DNA from: Betaproteobacteria bacterium
Lineage (GTDB): Bacteria > Pseudomonadota > Gammaproteobacteria > Burkholderiales > Casimicrobiaceae
Assembly (NCBI GenBank): GCA_009778785.1
Contig: WRFN01000007.1
Span: 1-64,000, forward strand
Direction: 5' to 3'
Length of the DNA: 64,000 bases
Of the stretch, positions 7,326-15,756 are shown one piece after another (position 1 is the first letter of the stretch; each line of letters starts with the position of its first letter). A program made the position numbers and the translations under genes. The notes below the pieces were generated by a model. That model worked only from the letters and a program-made list of their open reading frames with translations, ran no database searches and was not told where the DNA came from.

Positions 7326-8091
7326 AAACGACTTTGACAGCTTTTCGCAAATGCTCGATTCCGCCTATGAGGCGGTGGGGAAACAGGCGATGGGAAGCGC
7401 GGGAAAGGCGATCGTTTTTCGCTCGCTCTCTGACGTGTCGATGGAGGATTTCGGCGCCGCGCTGACGGCTCATCTGTCTGACCCGTCGTGCGGGATGTTC
7501 GCGCCGACGGCGGCGCACATTCGGTCGCAACTGGCGAAGTTCGCGGAAGCCGACGGCAGACCGGGCGCGGACGAAGCGTGGGCGATAGCGCTGTCTGGGC
7601 AAGACGAAGGGAGAACGATCATCACGAACGACGACATCGCCGCCGCGTTTACCGCCATCCGGCCGATTCTCGACGCAGGGGACGAGGTGGGCGCCCGCAT
7701 GGCGTTCCTGCAAGCGTACCGGCGCGTTGTTGCCGAAGCGCGAGCGGCGAAGACGGCGCTGCGCTGGTGGCCGTCGTTGGGCTGTGATAAAAAATCGCGC
7801 GAGCCGGTGCTGCTCGAAGCGTACCGTACCGGCAAGCTGCCGCGCGCTCAAGTGGCCGGATGGATTGCCGACATTCGCGCCGGCGACTTGAAAGCGCTGC
7901 CGCCGACGGTCTCGAAAGAGGCGGCGTTGAATCGCGATCAGGTGCGCCAGAAGTTGCGCGAGTTGGTCGAATTGCTGTCGATGGAGCGCGCTGCGAAGGC
8001 GGACGACTTCGCGCAGTGGGAGAACGATCGTAAAGCGCTGTTGGCGGCGCAAGCGGCGGAGAAAGTCGATCAACTGCTGGGGGCGGCATGA
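7303..8091 (+). CDS. Putative phage replication protein, P/helicase-loader-like
   Basis: FSQMLDSAYEAVGKQAMGSAGKAIVFRSLSDVSMEDFGAALTAHLSDPSCGMFAPTAAHIRSQLAKF; position after the O-like gene. Confidence 0.5.
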   Translation: MRRCAVVKNDFDSFSQMLDSAYEAVGKQAMGSAGKAIVFRSLSDVSMEDFGAALTAHLSDPSCGMFAPTAAHIRSQLAKFAEADGRPGADEAWAIALSGQDEGRTIITNDDIAAAFTAIRPILDAGDEVGARMAFLQAYRRVVAEARAAKTALRWWPSLGCDKKSREPVLLEAYRTGKLPRAQVAGWIADIRAGDLKALPPTVSKEAALNRDQVRQKLRELVELLSMERAAKADDFAQWENDRKALLAAQAAEKVDQLLGAA

Positions 8092-8438
8092 TGTTTTTCT
8101 TGCCCAATGCCTTCGGCGATGAAGGTCAACACCAGCGTGTTGAGCGACACGCCCTCGGTTTTGGCGCGCGCGGTCAGCGCCGCGTGCAGACTTTTCGGAA
8201 CGCGGGTCAGGAATTTGCCGGACGCGCCGCCGCTGTTGGGCGTTGGCACGGGATGGCCAAAATGTTCAAGCGCCGCAATGGCGCCGGACAGCGCATCCCT
8301 GCCGTTGGCGATGGCTTCCTCGACGGTTTCGCCGTCGGACATGCAGGTGTTGAAGTCGGGATAGGTAATCAGAAAGCCTCCGCCTTCATCAACTGTCAAC
8401 GGGCGAATTTCAAAAGGATAGTCGTCAAGGTTTCTCAT
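8070..8438 (-). CDS. hicB: HicB-family antitoxin
   Basis: MRNLDDYPFEIRPLTVDEGGGFLITYPDFNTCMSDGETVEEAIANGRDALSGAIAALEHFGHPVPTP...FLTRVPKSLHAALTARAKTEGVSLNTLVL. Confidence 0.9.
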   Translation of the reverse strand: MRNLDDYPFEIRPLTVDEGGGFLITYPDFNTCMSDGETVEEAIANGRDALSGAIAALEHFGHPVPTPNSGGASGKFLTRVPKSLHAALTARAKTEGVSLNTLVLTFIAEGIGQEKHHAAPSS

Positions 8439-8441
8439 CGC

Positions 8442-8669
8442 TCAATCTCCTTTAATCATTTTGACGAAATGCCGCACATAAACGGGCTTCACGGGGCGAT
8501 GCGCCGGAACGGAAAGAATGCGCCCGTCAGCCCATGTGAAAACGCAGTGGCTCGTTCCCTCCTGCAACCAGCTAATCCCGTGCTGCCGAGCGACGGTTTG
8601 CATTTGCTCAATGCGCCAGTCGCGCGGGTTGGCTTTCATGGCAGAAAAAAGTTTGGCCGCAGCGTTCAT
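8442..8669 (-). CDS. hicA: HicA-like toxin
   Basis: MNAAAKLFSAMKANPRDWRIEQMQTVARQHGISWLQEGTSHCVFTWADGRILSVPAHRPVKPVYVRHFVKMIKGD; adjacent to hicB. Confidence 0.85.
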   Translation of the reverse strand: MNAAAKLFSAMKANPRDWRIEQMQTVARQHGISWLQEGTSHCVFTWADGRILSVPAHRPVKPVYVRHFVKMIKGD

Positions 8670-8679
8670 GTTTTGAATA

Positions 8680-8695
8680 ATACTATATTTAGTAT
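8680..8695. promoter_or_regulatory. Putative operator upstream of hicAB
   Basis: ATACTA-tatt-TAGTAT inverted repeat 11 bp upstream of the hicA start. Confidence 0.5.
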
Positions 8696-8737
8696 CAAGT
8701 TTAAAGATTTTCGCATCAAAAAAGCAGGGAGCGCGGC

Positions 8738-9124
8738 ATGATTTCGCTCGCGCTGTCCTACCCTGTGAGCGCGAACCGCTACTGGTTCGTTTTTCGCAAC
8801 AGGGTTGTGTTGTCGAAAGAGGCCAGGGCGTACAAGGCAGAGGCGGCGGCGGCGATGGCGCGCAGCTATCCGCATTGGCGGCTTCTGACCGGAGCGATCG
8901 TGATGCGGATTTGGTTGCACCCGAAAAAAAACAAGGACGGCAGCGCGTGCAAGCGGCGGCTCGATCTCGACAACGCGCAGAAGGTCGCCATTGACGCGTT
9001 GAATGGCGTCGCGTATGTCGATGATTGCCAGCATGTGGACATTCATACCCGGCTGGGGGCGGCGGTTGATGGCGGCGGGCTGTTGGTTGAGATCGAGGAG
9101 GGCGGCAATGACCGAAGCGCATGA
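8738..9124 (+). CDS. rusA: RusA-family crossover junction endodeoxyribonuclease
   Basis: LSYPVSANRYWFVFRNRVVLSKEARAYKAE...KRRLDLDNAQKVAIDALNGVAYVDDCQHVDIHTRLG. Confidence 0.88.
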   Translation: MISLALSYPVSANRYWFVFRNRVVLSKEARAYKAEAAAAMARSYPHWRLLTGAIVMRIWLHPKKNKDGSACKRRLDLDNAQKVAIDALNGVAYVDDCQHVDIHTRLGAAVDGGGLLVEIEEGGNDRSA

Positions 9125-9563
9125 TGTGATCGAGATGACGATTCCGCCCGATGAGTCGGCGCGCGAGATCATGGCGCAGGCGTGGCAGAAGGCCAAGGCA
9201 TCGCTCGACGCCGGTCTGTTTCTCGTGATGAAAATCACGCCGAGAAAGCTCACGCGCTCGCTGGCGCAAAACGCGCTCCTGTGGGCGCTGTTGCACGATG
9301 TGTCGCGGCAGGTGACTTGGTACGGGCGAAAGCTCACGCCGGAGGAGTGGAAGGACGTGACTTCGGCGGCTTGGCGCAAGCAGGAAGTCATGCCCGGCAT
9401 CGACGGCGGCTTTGTGGTGCTGGGCGTGTCAACGTCGCGCTTGTCGGTGGCGCAAATGGCTGAGTTGATCGAGTTGATTCAGGCGTTCGGAATCGAGCAC
9501 AACGTAAAGTTCGGCGCGCCGACATGGATGTGGCGTCAGGCATCGGGGGTCGGGGATGGTTGA
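9108..9563 (+). CDS. ninB: NinB-like recombination protein
   Basis: PRKLTRSLAQNALLWALLHDVSRQVTWYGRKLTPEEWKDVTSAAWRKQEVMPGIDGGFVVLGVSTSRLSVAQMAELIELIQAFG. Confidence 0.88.
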   Translation: MTEAHDVIEMTIPPDESAREIMAQAWQKAKASLDAGLFLVMKITPRKLTRSLAQNALLWALLHDVSRQVTWYGRKLTPEEWKDVTSAAWRKQEVMPGIDGGFVVLGVSTSRLSVAQMAELIELIQAFGIEHNVKFGAPTWMWRQASGVGDG

Positions 9564-9918
9564 TTTTCCTGAATCGTTGAAGCCTATTGCCGAGGTGATC
9601 GGCGAGAGCGCCACGCTGTCGCTGGTGGCGGTGTACGGCGGCACGCGGCTTTATTTTCCGCAGTTTGAAGCCATCGACGCTTTGCATCCGGTGGCGCGCG
9701 TGATCGGCCTGCCGCTGGCCCAAGAGCTTTGCCGCGCGCTTGGCGGGGAAACTTTTGACATTCCGAGGTGTGCGAAAAATTCTGCGGCAGAGCGCGACGC
9801 CGAGATTTTGCGCCGCCGGAAAAACGGCGAGTCCGTTGCCAGTATTGCGCTTTCTCTGGGAATGACCGAGAGCGCCATCTGGAAACGCTGGCAAGTGATG
9901 CGGGGGGCGCGGACATGA
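9556..9918 (+). CDS. Mor/C-family phage transcription activator
   Basis: LVAVYGGTRLYFPQ...HPVARVIGLPLAQELCRALGGETFDIPRCAKNSAAERDAEILRRRKNGESVASIALSLGMTESAIWKRW. Confidence 0.75.
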   Translation: MVDFPESLKPIAEVIGESATLSLVAVYGGTRLYFPQFEAIDALHPVARVIGLPLAQELCRALGGETFDIPRCAKNSAAERDAEILRRRKNGESVASIALSLGMTESAIWKRWQVMRGART

Positions 9919-10514
9919 ACGGCAAGCTAGTGAACGTCGCTGTCGGCAGGCTTCGCCCCTACGCAAAAAACGCGCGCCTTCACAGCGATTGGCAGGTTGA
10001 CCAGATTGTGGCGTCGATCAAAAACTTCGGGTGGACGATTCCGTTACTCATTGACGAAAACGATAACGTCGTGTGCGGTCACGGGCGCCTTCTTGCGGCC
10101 AAGAAAATGGGGATGTCGCAAGTTCCGTGTTACATGCGCGCGTTTTCTGATGACGAGCGCCGCAAGTACATCATCTACGACAACCGCTATGCCGAGATGA
10201 GCCAATGGGATGACAGCGCGCTAGCCGTAGAGTTGGCGGCGCTAGGGATGGAGCTGCCGCCCCTTGCGCCTCCTCAACTGGCGCCGGTGACGCAAAGCGG
10301 AGAGGGTGACGGGTCAGGCGGCGCGGCAGGCGACGGCGTCGATGACGCCGGAAAAGCCGCGCCTATTGATTTCGTGATGATGGTGACGTTGACTCCCAAA
10401 GAGCACGCCGCATGGAAGCGGATAAAATCGGGATTAACCGACAGCGAAGCCGTCAAGCGGCTGCTGATGCGGGAAGATGATTTGAAAACTTTTTTGGAGA
10501 CAGAAACAAAATGA
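9915..10514 (+). CDS. ParB N-terminal-like (ParB/Srx) domain protein
   Basis: MNGKLVNVAVGRLRPYAKNARLHSDWQVDQIVASIKNFGWTIPLLIDENDNVVCGHGRLLAAKKMGMSQVPCYMRAFSDDERRKYIIYDNRYAE. Confidence 0.88.
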   Translation: MNGKLVNVAVGRLRPYAKNARLHSDWQVDQIVASIKNFGWTIPLLIDENDNVVCGHGRLLAAKKMGMSQVPCYMRAFSDDERRKYIIYDNRYAEMSQWDDSALAVELAALGMELPPLAPPQLAPVTQSGEGDGSGGAAGDGVDDAGKAAPIDFVMMVTLTPKEHAAWKRIKSGLTDSEAVKRLLMREDDLKTFLETETK

Positions 10515-11740
10515 TAAGAGCGTTCACCGGCGAGTTCCTTGTCAGTCCCGTGCCGGTTCATTTAGGACTGAATTGGTGTACCCACAATTGTTTTTACTGC
10601 TTCGCCAACCTCAATAGCCCTGAACGGCGGGCAGATTATGCGTCTATTGCAAACACGCTGAAAACGGTGATTGCAAAAAACAAGGAGAGCAAGAACCTGG
10701 CGGCGCGCCTGCTGATGGAAGGCCATCCCATCGTTGCCAGCAACGATAGCGACCCGTTCGCCAAAAGCAACTCAGATCAGATGCGGTCGATTCTGGATAA
10801 CTTCTGGAATCAGGGCATCCCCGTTACCTTCCAGACGCGCGGCGGCGAGGGAGCGCTCGAAACGCTCGAACGCTCTCCGTTCAAAACGATGGTGTACATC
10901 AGTTTTACCAATGACAACGAAACAATCAGGCGCGAGGCGGAACCCAACGCGCCAAGTTTCGAGCAGCGCAAAGCGCTGGCGCTGGCGGCAAAGACGCTGG
11001 GGCATCATGTCGTGATCGGGCTGAACCCTTATGTCCCGTCATGGTGGAATGATTTTGACGGCTTCGCGCGCTGGATGGCGGACAACAAGCTCTTGCACGT
11101 TTGGGCGGGGCATATCCACATCAGCCACCTTCAGGCCGCGCAACTTTCCCCAAAGACGAAAGCGGAGTTTGCCGAGGTTGTCGAGCTTGCCGGAAAGAAA
11201 AAACGCGATACAGCAGAGTTTGACCGCGCCATGAGCGTGTTAGACCAGCACGGCGTCAACGTGTTTGAGCACATGCTTTCAAGTCGCGGTCATTTTTGGC
11301 AACCGTACTTCGATCTGGGCTTTCCGTTTTTCCCGACAATGGATTGGTTTTTTTCCGCCTTGCTCGAAAGGGGAAAAGAGACAGGGGAGAAGCGGATCGC
11401 TTTCGATTTTGAGTTTTTCAATCAGGAAATGAACCCTCACCCCGATTTTGAAATGTCGGAGATGAAGGATTATCTGATGCCGTTCGGACGCTCGATCCGA
11501 AACGAGGGGTTGAGCGCCAAGGCCAGAACCTTCCGCGAGGTGATTGAGTGGTACTGGCAAATCGACAAATACCCGACGCCGTTAAGGAGCAAGCGGATTT
11601 TTATCGCCATGCAACCCGATGAAGAAAACACGCGTTGGGTTGATGAATCTGGGCGCCCGATTCTGGGCTATGAAGACAGAGGCGAGAACCCGGATGCCTT
11701 CCACCTCCCCGTCAAAGGAGAGGACATTTACACATCTTGA
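10511..11740 (+). CDS. Radical SAM-like protein (CxxxCxxC)
   Basis: HLGLNWCTHNCFYCFANLN has the CxxxCxxC 4Fe-4S motif; start overlaps the ParB-domain gene stop. Confidence 0.8.
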   Translation: MIRAFTGEFLVSPVPVHLGLNWCTHNCFYCFANLNSPERRADYASIANTLKTVIAKNKESKNLAARLLMEGHPIVASNDSDPFAKSNSDQMRSILDNFWNQGIPVTFQTRGGEGALETLERSPFKTMVYISFTNDNETIRREAEPNAPSFEQRKALALAAKTLGHHVVIGLNPYVPSWWNDFDGFARWMADNKLLHVWAGHIHISHLQAAQLSPKTKAEFAEVVELAGKKKRDTAEFDRAMSVLDQHGVNVFEHMLSSRGHFWQPYFDLGFPFFPTMDWFFSALLERGKETGEKRIAFDFEFFNQEMNPHPDFEMSEMKDYLMPFGRSIRNEGLSAKARTFREVIEWYWQIDKYPTPLRSKRIFIAMQPDEENTRWVDESGRPILGYEDRGENPDAFHLPVKGEDIYTS

Positions 11741-11754
11741 AAGGAGATTGAATC

Positions 11755-11868
11755 ATGCCCGGCTCTTATTTTGTTTATGGGCTTTCCGGCGCGACCAAGG
11801 GCTTTAGCCGTGTTTTGCGCGACGGGACGATTAGACCGACGCGCAAGGCGCCGCTTCGCCGCCGCTAA
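11755..11868 (+). CDS. Small 37-aa ORF immediately upstream of the solitary CRISPR repeat
   Basis: MPGSYFVYGLSGATKGFSRVLRDGTIRPTRKAPLRRR with AAGGAGA RBS; below the ORF-track length cut-off. Confidence 0.5.
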   Translation: MPGSYFVYGLSGATKGFSRVLRDGTIRPTRKAPLRRR

Positions 11869-11871
11869 CCA

Positions 11872-11904
11872 GTCGCTCCCCGCAAGGGGAGCGCGGATTG
11901 AAAC
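11872..11904 (+). other. Solitary type I-C-like CRISPR repeat (candidate solitary repeat unit)
   Basis: gtcgctccccgcaaggggagcgcggattgaaac: 8-bp stem CGCTCCCC/GGGGAGCG, GCAA loop, and ATTGAAAC 3' end typical of I-C repeats; no second copy seen nearby. Confidence 0.8.
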
Positions 11905-11931
11905 AAACGAAAACAAAATGAAAACTACCGA

Positions 11932-12270
11932 TCAAACGGTCAACTCACTTGTCAGCTCAGGGTGTTTGACAATCAAGCGAAAAAGGCAAGTTACAGCGCC
12001 GGATGGCGCAAACCGCCCTTGCTCCCAATCGCGCAGGGTGGCGACGGGTGTACCGATGCGCTCGGCGAACGCCGCTTGCGTCAGGCCGGAACGGTTGCGC
12101 GCCTGCCGCACCAGAATTTGTGCCGGCGTCGTCACGCGGCAGCTTGCTGAAAGTCCGGCTTTCACCTCAGCCAAGCCCTCGCGCAGGCCGGAGATAGAGC
12201 GGCCTTCGTCGGCCTCGATGGCGAGCGCCGTGGATTCTACGTTGATATTTTTAAGGTCTGCCAGTTTCAT
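11932..12270 (-). CDS. higA: XRE-family HigA-like antitoxin
   Basis: ARNRSGLTQAAFAERIGTPVATLRDWEQGRFAPSGAVTCLFRLI HTH; paired with RelE/HigB-like ORF. Confidence 0.8.
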   Translation of the reverse strand: MKLADLKNINVESTALAIEADEGRSISGLREGLAEVKAGLSASCRVTTPAQILVRQARNRSGLTQAAFAERIGTPVATLRDWEQGRFAPSGAVTCLFRLIVKHPELTSELTV

Positions 12271-12271
12271 G

Positions 12272-12580
12272 TCAAATTCCCTTTGCCAGTTTGTTGATTT
12301 CCTTTGCGGTTATGGCGTCTGTCTCTGCCTTCGCATAAACTGTGGCCAAAAATACCGCGCCATCTTCGTCGAGCAAATAGTAAATTATCCGCGCACCGCC
12401 GCTCTTGCCGGAACCGCGCCGCTTCCAGCGCACCTTGCGGGCGGCGGGGCTGGTTTCTTTAACGACATCTCCCGCCTCTGGGTTGGCGGCAATCCAGTCG
12501 ATAAATTCCTCGCGTCCTGCGTCAGTCCAGACAGTGGCCGCTTGGCGCCGGAAGGTGTGAGATTCAATAACCGTGTACAT
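12272..12580 (-). CDS. higB: RelE/HigB-like toxin
   Basis: MYTVIESHTFRRQAATVWTDAGREEFIDWIAANPEAGDVVKETSPAARKVRWKRRGSGKSGGARIIYYLLDEDGAVFLATVYAKAETDAITAKEINKLAK. Confidence 0.85.
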   Translation of the reverse strand: MYTVIESHTFRRQAATVWTDAGREEFIDWIAANPEAGDVVKETSPAARKVRWKRRGSGKSGGARIIYYLLDEDGAVFLATVYAKAETDAITAKEINKLAKGI

Positions 12581-12587
12581 GCCGCCA

Positions 12588-12610
12588 ATTATACGGGAAT
12601 CCCGTATAAT
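12588..12610. promoter_or_regulatory. 23-bp perfect palindrome, probable HigBA operator/promoter
   Basis: attatacggga-a-tcccgtataat, containing TATAAT, between higB and the terminase small subunit. Confidence 0.75.
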
Positions 12611-12630
12611 GTCAAGCATTATAAAATGTC

Positions 12631-13122
12631 ATGACTGAAAAAAGAGCAACCTATCCAGACTGGTCAGCCATCGAGCAAGATTATGTGAGCGGGTGGTTGT
12701 CTGTACGAGAGCTTGCCGCAAAGCACGACGTGATGTATGAAACTGCGCGCGCCCGATGCAAGCGCGGGGAGTGGAATAAGAAGCGCCGCGCTTTGCGGGA
12801 AAAAACCGAGCGCGCGGCGCTTGAAAGTCAAACCGAAAAACGCGCCCGCGATCTGGTTGATTTCAACAACGCCGACATCGAGGCCGCCAAAGAATTGCGG
12901 CTGCTCACCCGTATCTCCATGCGCGAAGCCAGAGAGAGAGGAAATATGACCGGCGCGGAGCTTCGGGCGCATGCGGCGGCGATCGAAACGGCGCAACGCA
13001 TAGGCCGCATCGCGCTGGGCTTGCCGACAGAAAACAGGGAGCTTTCCGGCGCGCTGGCGCAGCAGGTGTCGGGCAAGATGACCGTTGAAATTGTGCGGGA
13101 GCCGGTTGATGGCATCCGCTGA
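12631..13122 (+). CDS. Terminase small subunit, Mu gp27-like
   Basis: Atypical HTH N-terminus (WSAIEQDYVSGWLSVRELAAKHDVMYETARARCKRGEW); position before gp28-like gene. Confidence 0.7.
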   Translation: MTEKRATYPDWSAIEQDYVSGWLSVRELAAKHDVMYETARARCKRGEWNKKRRALREKTERAALESQTEKRARDLVDFNNADIEAAKELRLLTRISMREARERGNMTGAELRAHAAAIETAQRIGRIALGLPTENRELSGALAQQVSGKMTVEIVREPVDGIR

Positions 13123-14320
13123 CGGCAGGGTGATCATCAAGCTGCCGCCAAGGCACGCCGGACAGCGGCGCGTCTGGAACGGGTTGAGGCGCTTCAATGT
13201 CTTGCGAATGGGGCGGCGCTTCGGCAAGACGGTGTTCGGTTTGGACTATCTCATCGCCGGGGAGGGCGGCGCGTTTCACGGGAAACCCGTGGCGTGGTTC
13301 GCGCCCAATTACAAGCTCTTGGGCGACGCTTGGCGGGCGTGCAAAATGGCGCTGTCAGAGGCCGCTTCCGGCAAGAATGAATCAACCCACAGGATCGAGA
13401 TTGTCACCGGCGGGGTGATTGAATTTTGGTCGCTCGATGTTGATGATCCGGCGCGCGGCAGGAAATACAGCCGCGTTTTTATTGACGAGGCGGCGATGGT
13501 GCGCGGCCTTGTGGACAAGTGGCAGCAGTCGATCCGCCCGACCTTGACCGACTATCAAGGCGGGGCGTGTTTCGCCAGCACGCCCAAGGGTAAAAACGAT
13601 TTTTTCAGGCTCGATCAGTTGAGCGCAACTTACGATCAATGGGCGAGCTTTCACGCGCCGACGGCGGATAACCCTTATATCAGTCCGGCGGAGATCGCGG
13701 CGGCGCGGCAGGAATTGCCCGATCTGGTTTTCCGGCAGGAGTATCTCGCCGATTATGTGGACTTCGCGGGCGGCTTGGTTAAGCCGGAGCATATCAAAAT
13801 CGGCGCCCCGCAAGGGCGCGCAGTGACGGTCATGGGCGTTGACCTTGCCATCTCGATGAAGGACGAGGCGGCGTTTACGGCGATGGTGACGCTCTCGCAA
13901 GATGCCGAGGGGCGGCTGTTTGTCCGGCACGTTTTTCGCGCGCGGCTGTCGTTCAACCAGATTTTGGAGGCGATCAAGTCGGCGGCGGCGGCGTGGAACC
14001 CGTCGCTCATCGCCGTTGAAGAGGTGCAGTTTCAGGCAGCTGTCGTGCAGGAGCTTTTGCGCACAACAAAGCTGCCAGTGCGCGGAATCAGACCGAAAGG
14101 CGACAAGCTCATGCGCTTTTTACCGGCGGCCACGCGCTACGAGCGGGGGATGGTGTTTCACGCGCCCGATCTGCCGCCGTCGTTCGCCGATGAGATTCTT
14201 GCCTTCCCCCATTCAGAGTTCGCCGATCAGGCGGACGCTTTGTCTATCGCTTTCGCGGCCTTGCCCATGCCGGGCATTTCGGTGGCGACAGCGCTGCCTA
14301 TGGAGTCAGCATCATGGTAA
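13109..14320 (+). CDS. Terminase large subunit, Mu gp28-like
   Basis: FNVLRMGRRFGKTVFGLDYL (Walker A), RVFIDEAAMV (Walker B), STPKGKNDFF. Confidence 0.85.
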   Translation: MASADGRVIIKLPPRHAGQRRVWNGLRRFNVLRMGRRFGKTVFGLDYLIAGEGGAFHGKPVAWFAPNYKLLGDAWRACKMALSEAASGKNESTHRIEIVTGGVIEFWSLDVDDPARGRKYSRVFIDEAAMVRGLVDKWQQSIRPTLTDYQGGACFASTPKGKNDFFRLDQLSATYDQWASFHAPTADNPYISPAEIAAARQELPDLVFRQEYLADYVDFAGGLVKPEHIKIGAPQGRAVTVMGVDLAISMKDEAAFTAMVTLSQDAEGRLFVRHVFRARLSFNQILEAIKSAAAAWNPSLIAVEEVQFQAAVVQELLRTTKLPVRGIRPKGDKLMRFLPAATRYERGMVFHAPDLPPSFADEILAFPHSEFADQADALSIAFAALPMPGISVATALPMESASW

Positions 14321-15756
14321 GTTTGTCCGGCGTTTTAAGCCGTCTCGGCGAGCGTTTTTCGGGCGCGCCGAAGCAGAGTCTTTTTTCAGAGTCGGCGACT
14401 GACCGGCTTTTGAACAATCTCATCTCGATGGGCGACCCCGACGAGGTGTTGCGCCGCGCCGGCATCACGCGCGAGCGGTTGCGCGCGCTCATGGGCGACG
14501 ATGAGATCATGAGCGCGATGGAAACGCGCCGCGAGGCTTTGATGGCCGTGCCATGGCATCTCGAAGGGGAGGGCGACGCTTTCCTGTTCGTCTGGAACGA
14601 ATGGGAGCGCTTGCACGATACGGCCATTCGCGGAATGCACGGCGCTGTTCCCTACGGCTACGCGGTGCAAGAGATCGTCTATATCAAAAGGCCGGACGGG
14701 CGCATCGGTTTCTCCGAAATCACCGCCAAGCCGTTTGAGTGGTTTGTTCCCGACCTTGATGGCTCGGTGCTTTATAAATCCAGCAAGAACCCGCGCGGCG
14801 AGCCGACCGACCCGCGTAAATTTTTCCTGACAGTGCGCAATCAGGAGTTTAACAACCGCTACGGCGAAGCGCTTTTTTCGCGGCTTTACTGGCCATGGTT
14901 TTTCCGGCAGCAGGGCTGGCGCTTCTGGGTCAAATGGCTCGAGCGTTTCGGCACGCCGATGATTCTGGGCAAAACGCAAGGCGACGCGCAAGAAATGGCA
15001 AAAGCGTTGGCGGCCGCCGCGCAAAACGCCGTCGCGGTCGTGGGCAACGGTGATGATGTGTCAGCGGTCGCGGCGGCAGGCGGGACCGGCCATTTCGAGG
15101 GCTTCGACTTGGCGATTGCCAAGCGGATCAATAAGGTGATACTGGGGCAAACGCTCACCAGCGACGCCCACGATGTCGGCAGCTACGCGCTGGGCAAGGT
15201 GCACAACGAGGTGCGCATGGACCGCCGCAATGCCGACATCCGGCTGGTTTCGCGCACGGCGCAGAACATGATCAGCACGCTGTGGGCGCTCAACGGCTTT
15301 GCTGGCGACGCGCCGGTGTTCAAAATGGAGGACGGCGTCGGGCTGCAAAAAGAGCGCGCCGACCGCGACGCTGTGCTGGTCAACGCCGGCATCGTCAAGC
15401 TGACCGATCAGTACCTTTACCGTGTCTATGATTACGAGGAAGGCGATTTTGCCGTCGCCGCCCAACCTGCCGCCGCTGCTGCCGCGCCGCTGCGTTTTTC
15501 CGCCGTCAGGCCGCGTTTCACGCGCGAGCAGGAGGCTATCGAGGAAGGAATAGGCAAGGTTTTGGAGGGCGCCGGATCGCCGGTGGCTGACGAGGCCATC
15601 AAGGCCGCCATCCGAGCCGCAACAAGTCCCGATGATTTGAACGACCGGCTCTCCGTGTTGCTGTCTGGCGTGCCGCCGCGAGAGTTTGAAGAAATCGCCG
15701 CCCGCGCCTTTTTCGCCGCCGATCTGTTGGGCTACGCGCACGCCGAGGGTAAATGA
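14314..15756 (+). CDS. Portal protein, Mu gp29-like (DUF935)
   Basis: LISMGDPDEVLRRAGITRERLRALMGDDEIMSAMETRREALMAVPWHLE...GFSEITAKPFEWFVPD. Confidence 0.85.
   Translation: MVSLSGVLSRLGERFSGAPKQSLFSESATDRLLNNLISMGDPDEVLRRAGITRERLRALMGDDEIMSAMETRREALMAVPWHLEGEGDAFLFVWNEWERLHDTAIRGMHGAVPYGYAVQEIVYIKRPDGRIGFSEITAKPFEWFVPDLDGSVLYKSSKNPRGEPTDPRKFFLTVRNQEFNNRYGEALFSRLYWPWFFRQQGWRFWVKWLERFGTPMILGKTQGDAQEMAKALAAAAQNAVAVVGNGDDVSAVAAAGGTGHFEGFDLAIAKRINKVILGQTLTSDAHDVGSYALGKVHNEVRMDRRNADIRLVSRTAQNMISTLWALNGFAGDAPVFKMEDGVGLQKERADRDAVLVNAGIVKLTDQYLYRVYDYEEGDFAVAAQPAAAAAAPLRFSAVRPRFTREQEAIEEGIGKVLEGAGSPVADEAIKAAIRAATSPDDLNDRLSVLLSGVPPREFEEIAARAFFAADLLGYAHAEGK

Noticed and set aside
12003-12634. Plus-strand ORF 11771..12634 covering the solitary CRISPR repeat
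   Set aside because: Mostly antisense to higBA; the real features there are the 37-aa ORF, the repeat and the TA genes.
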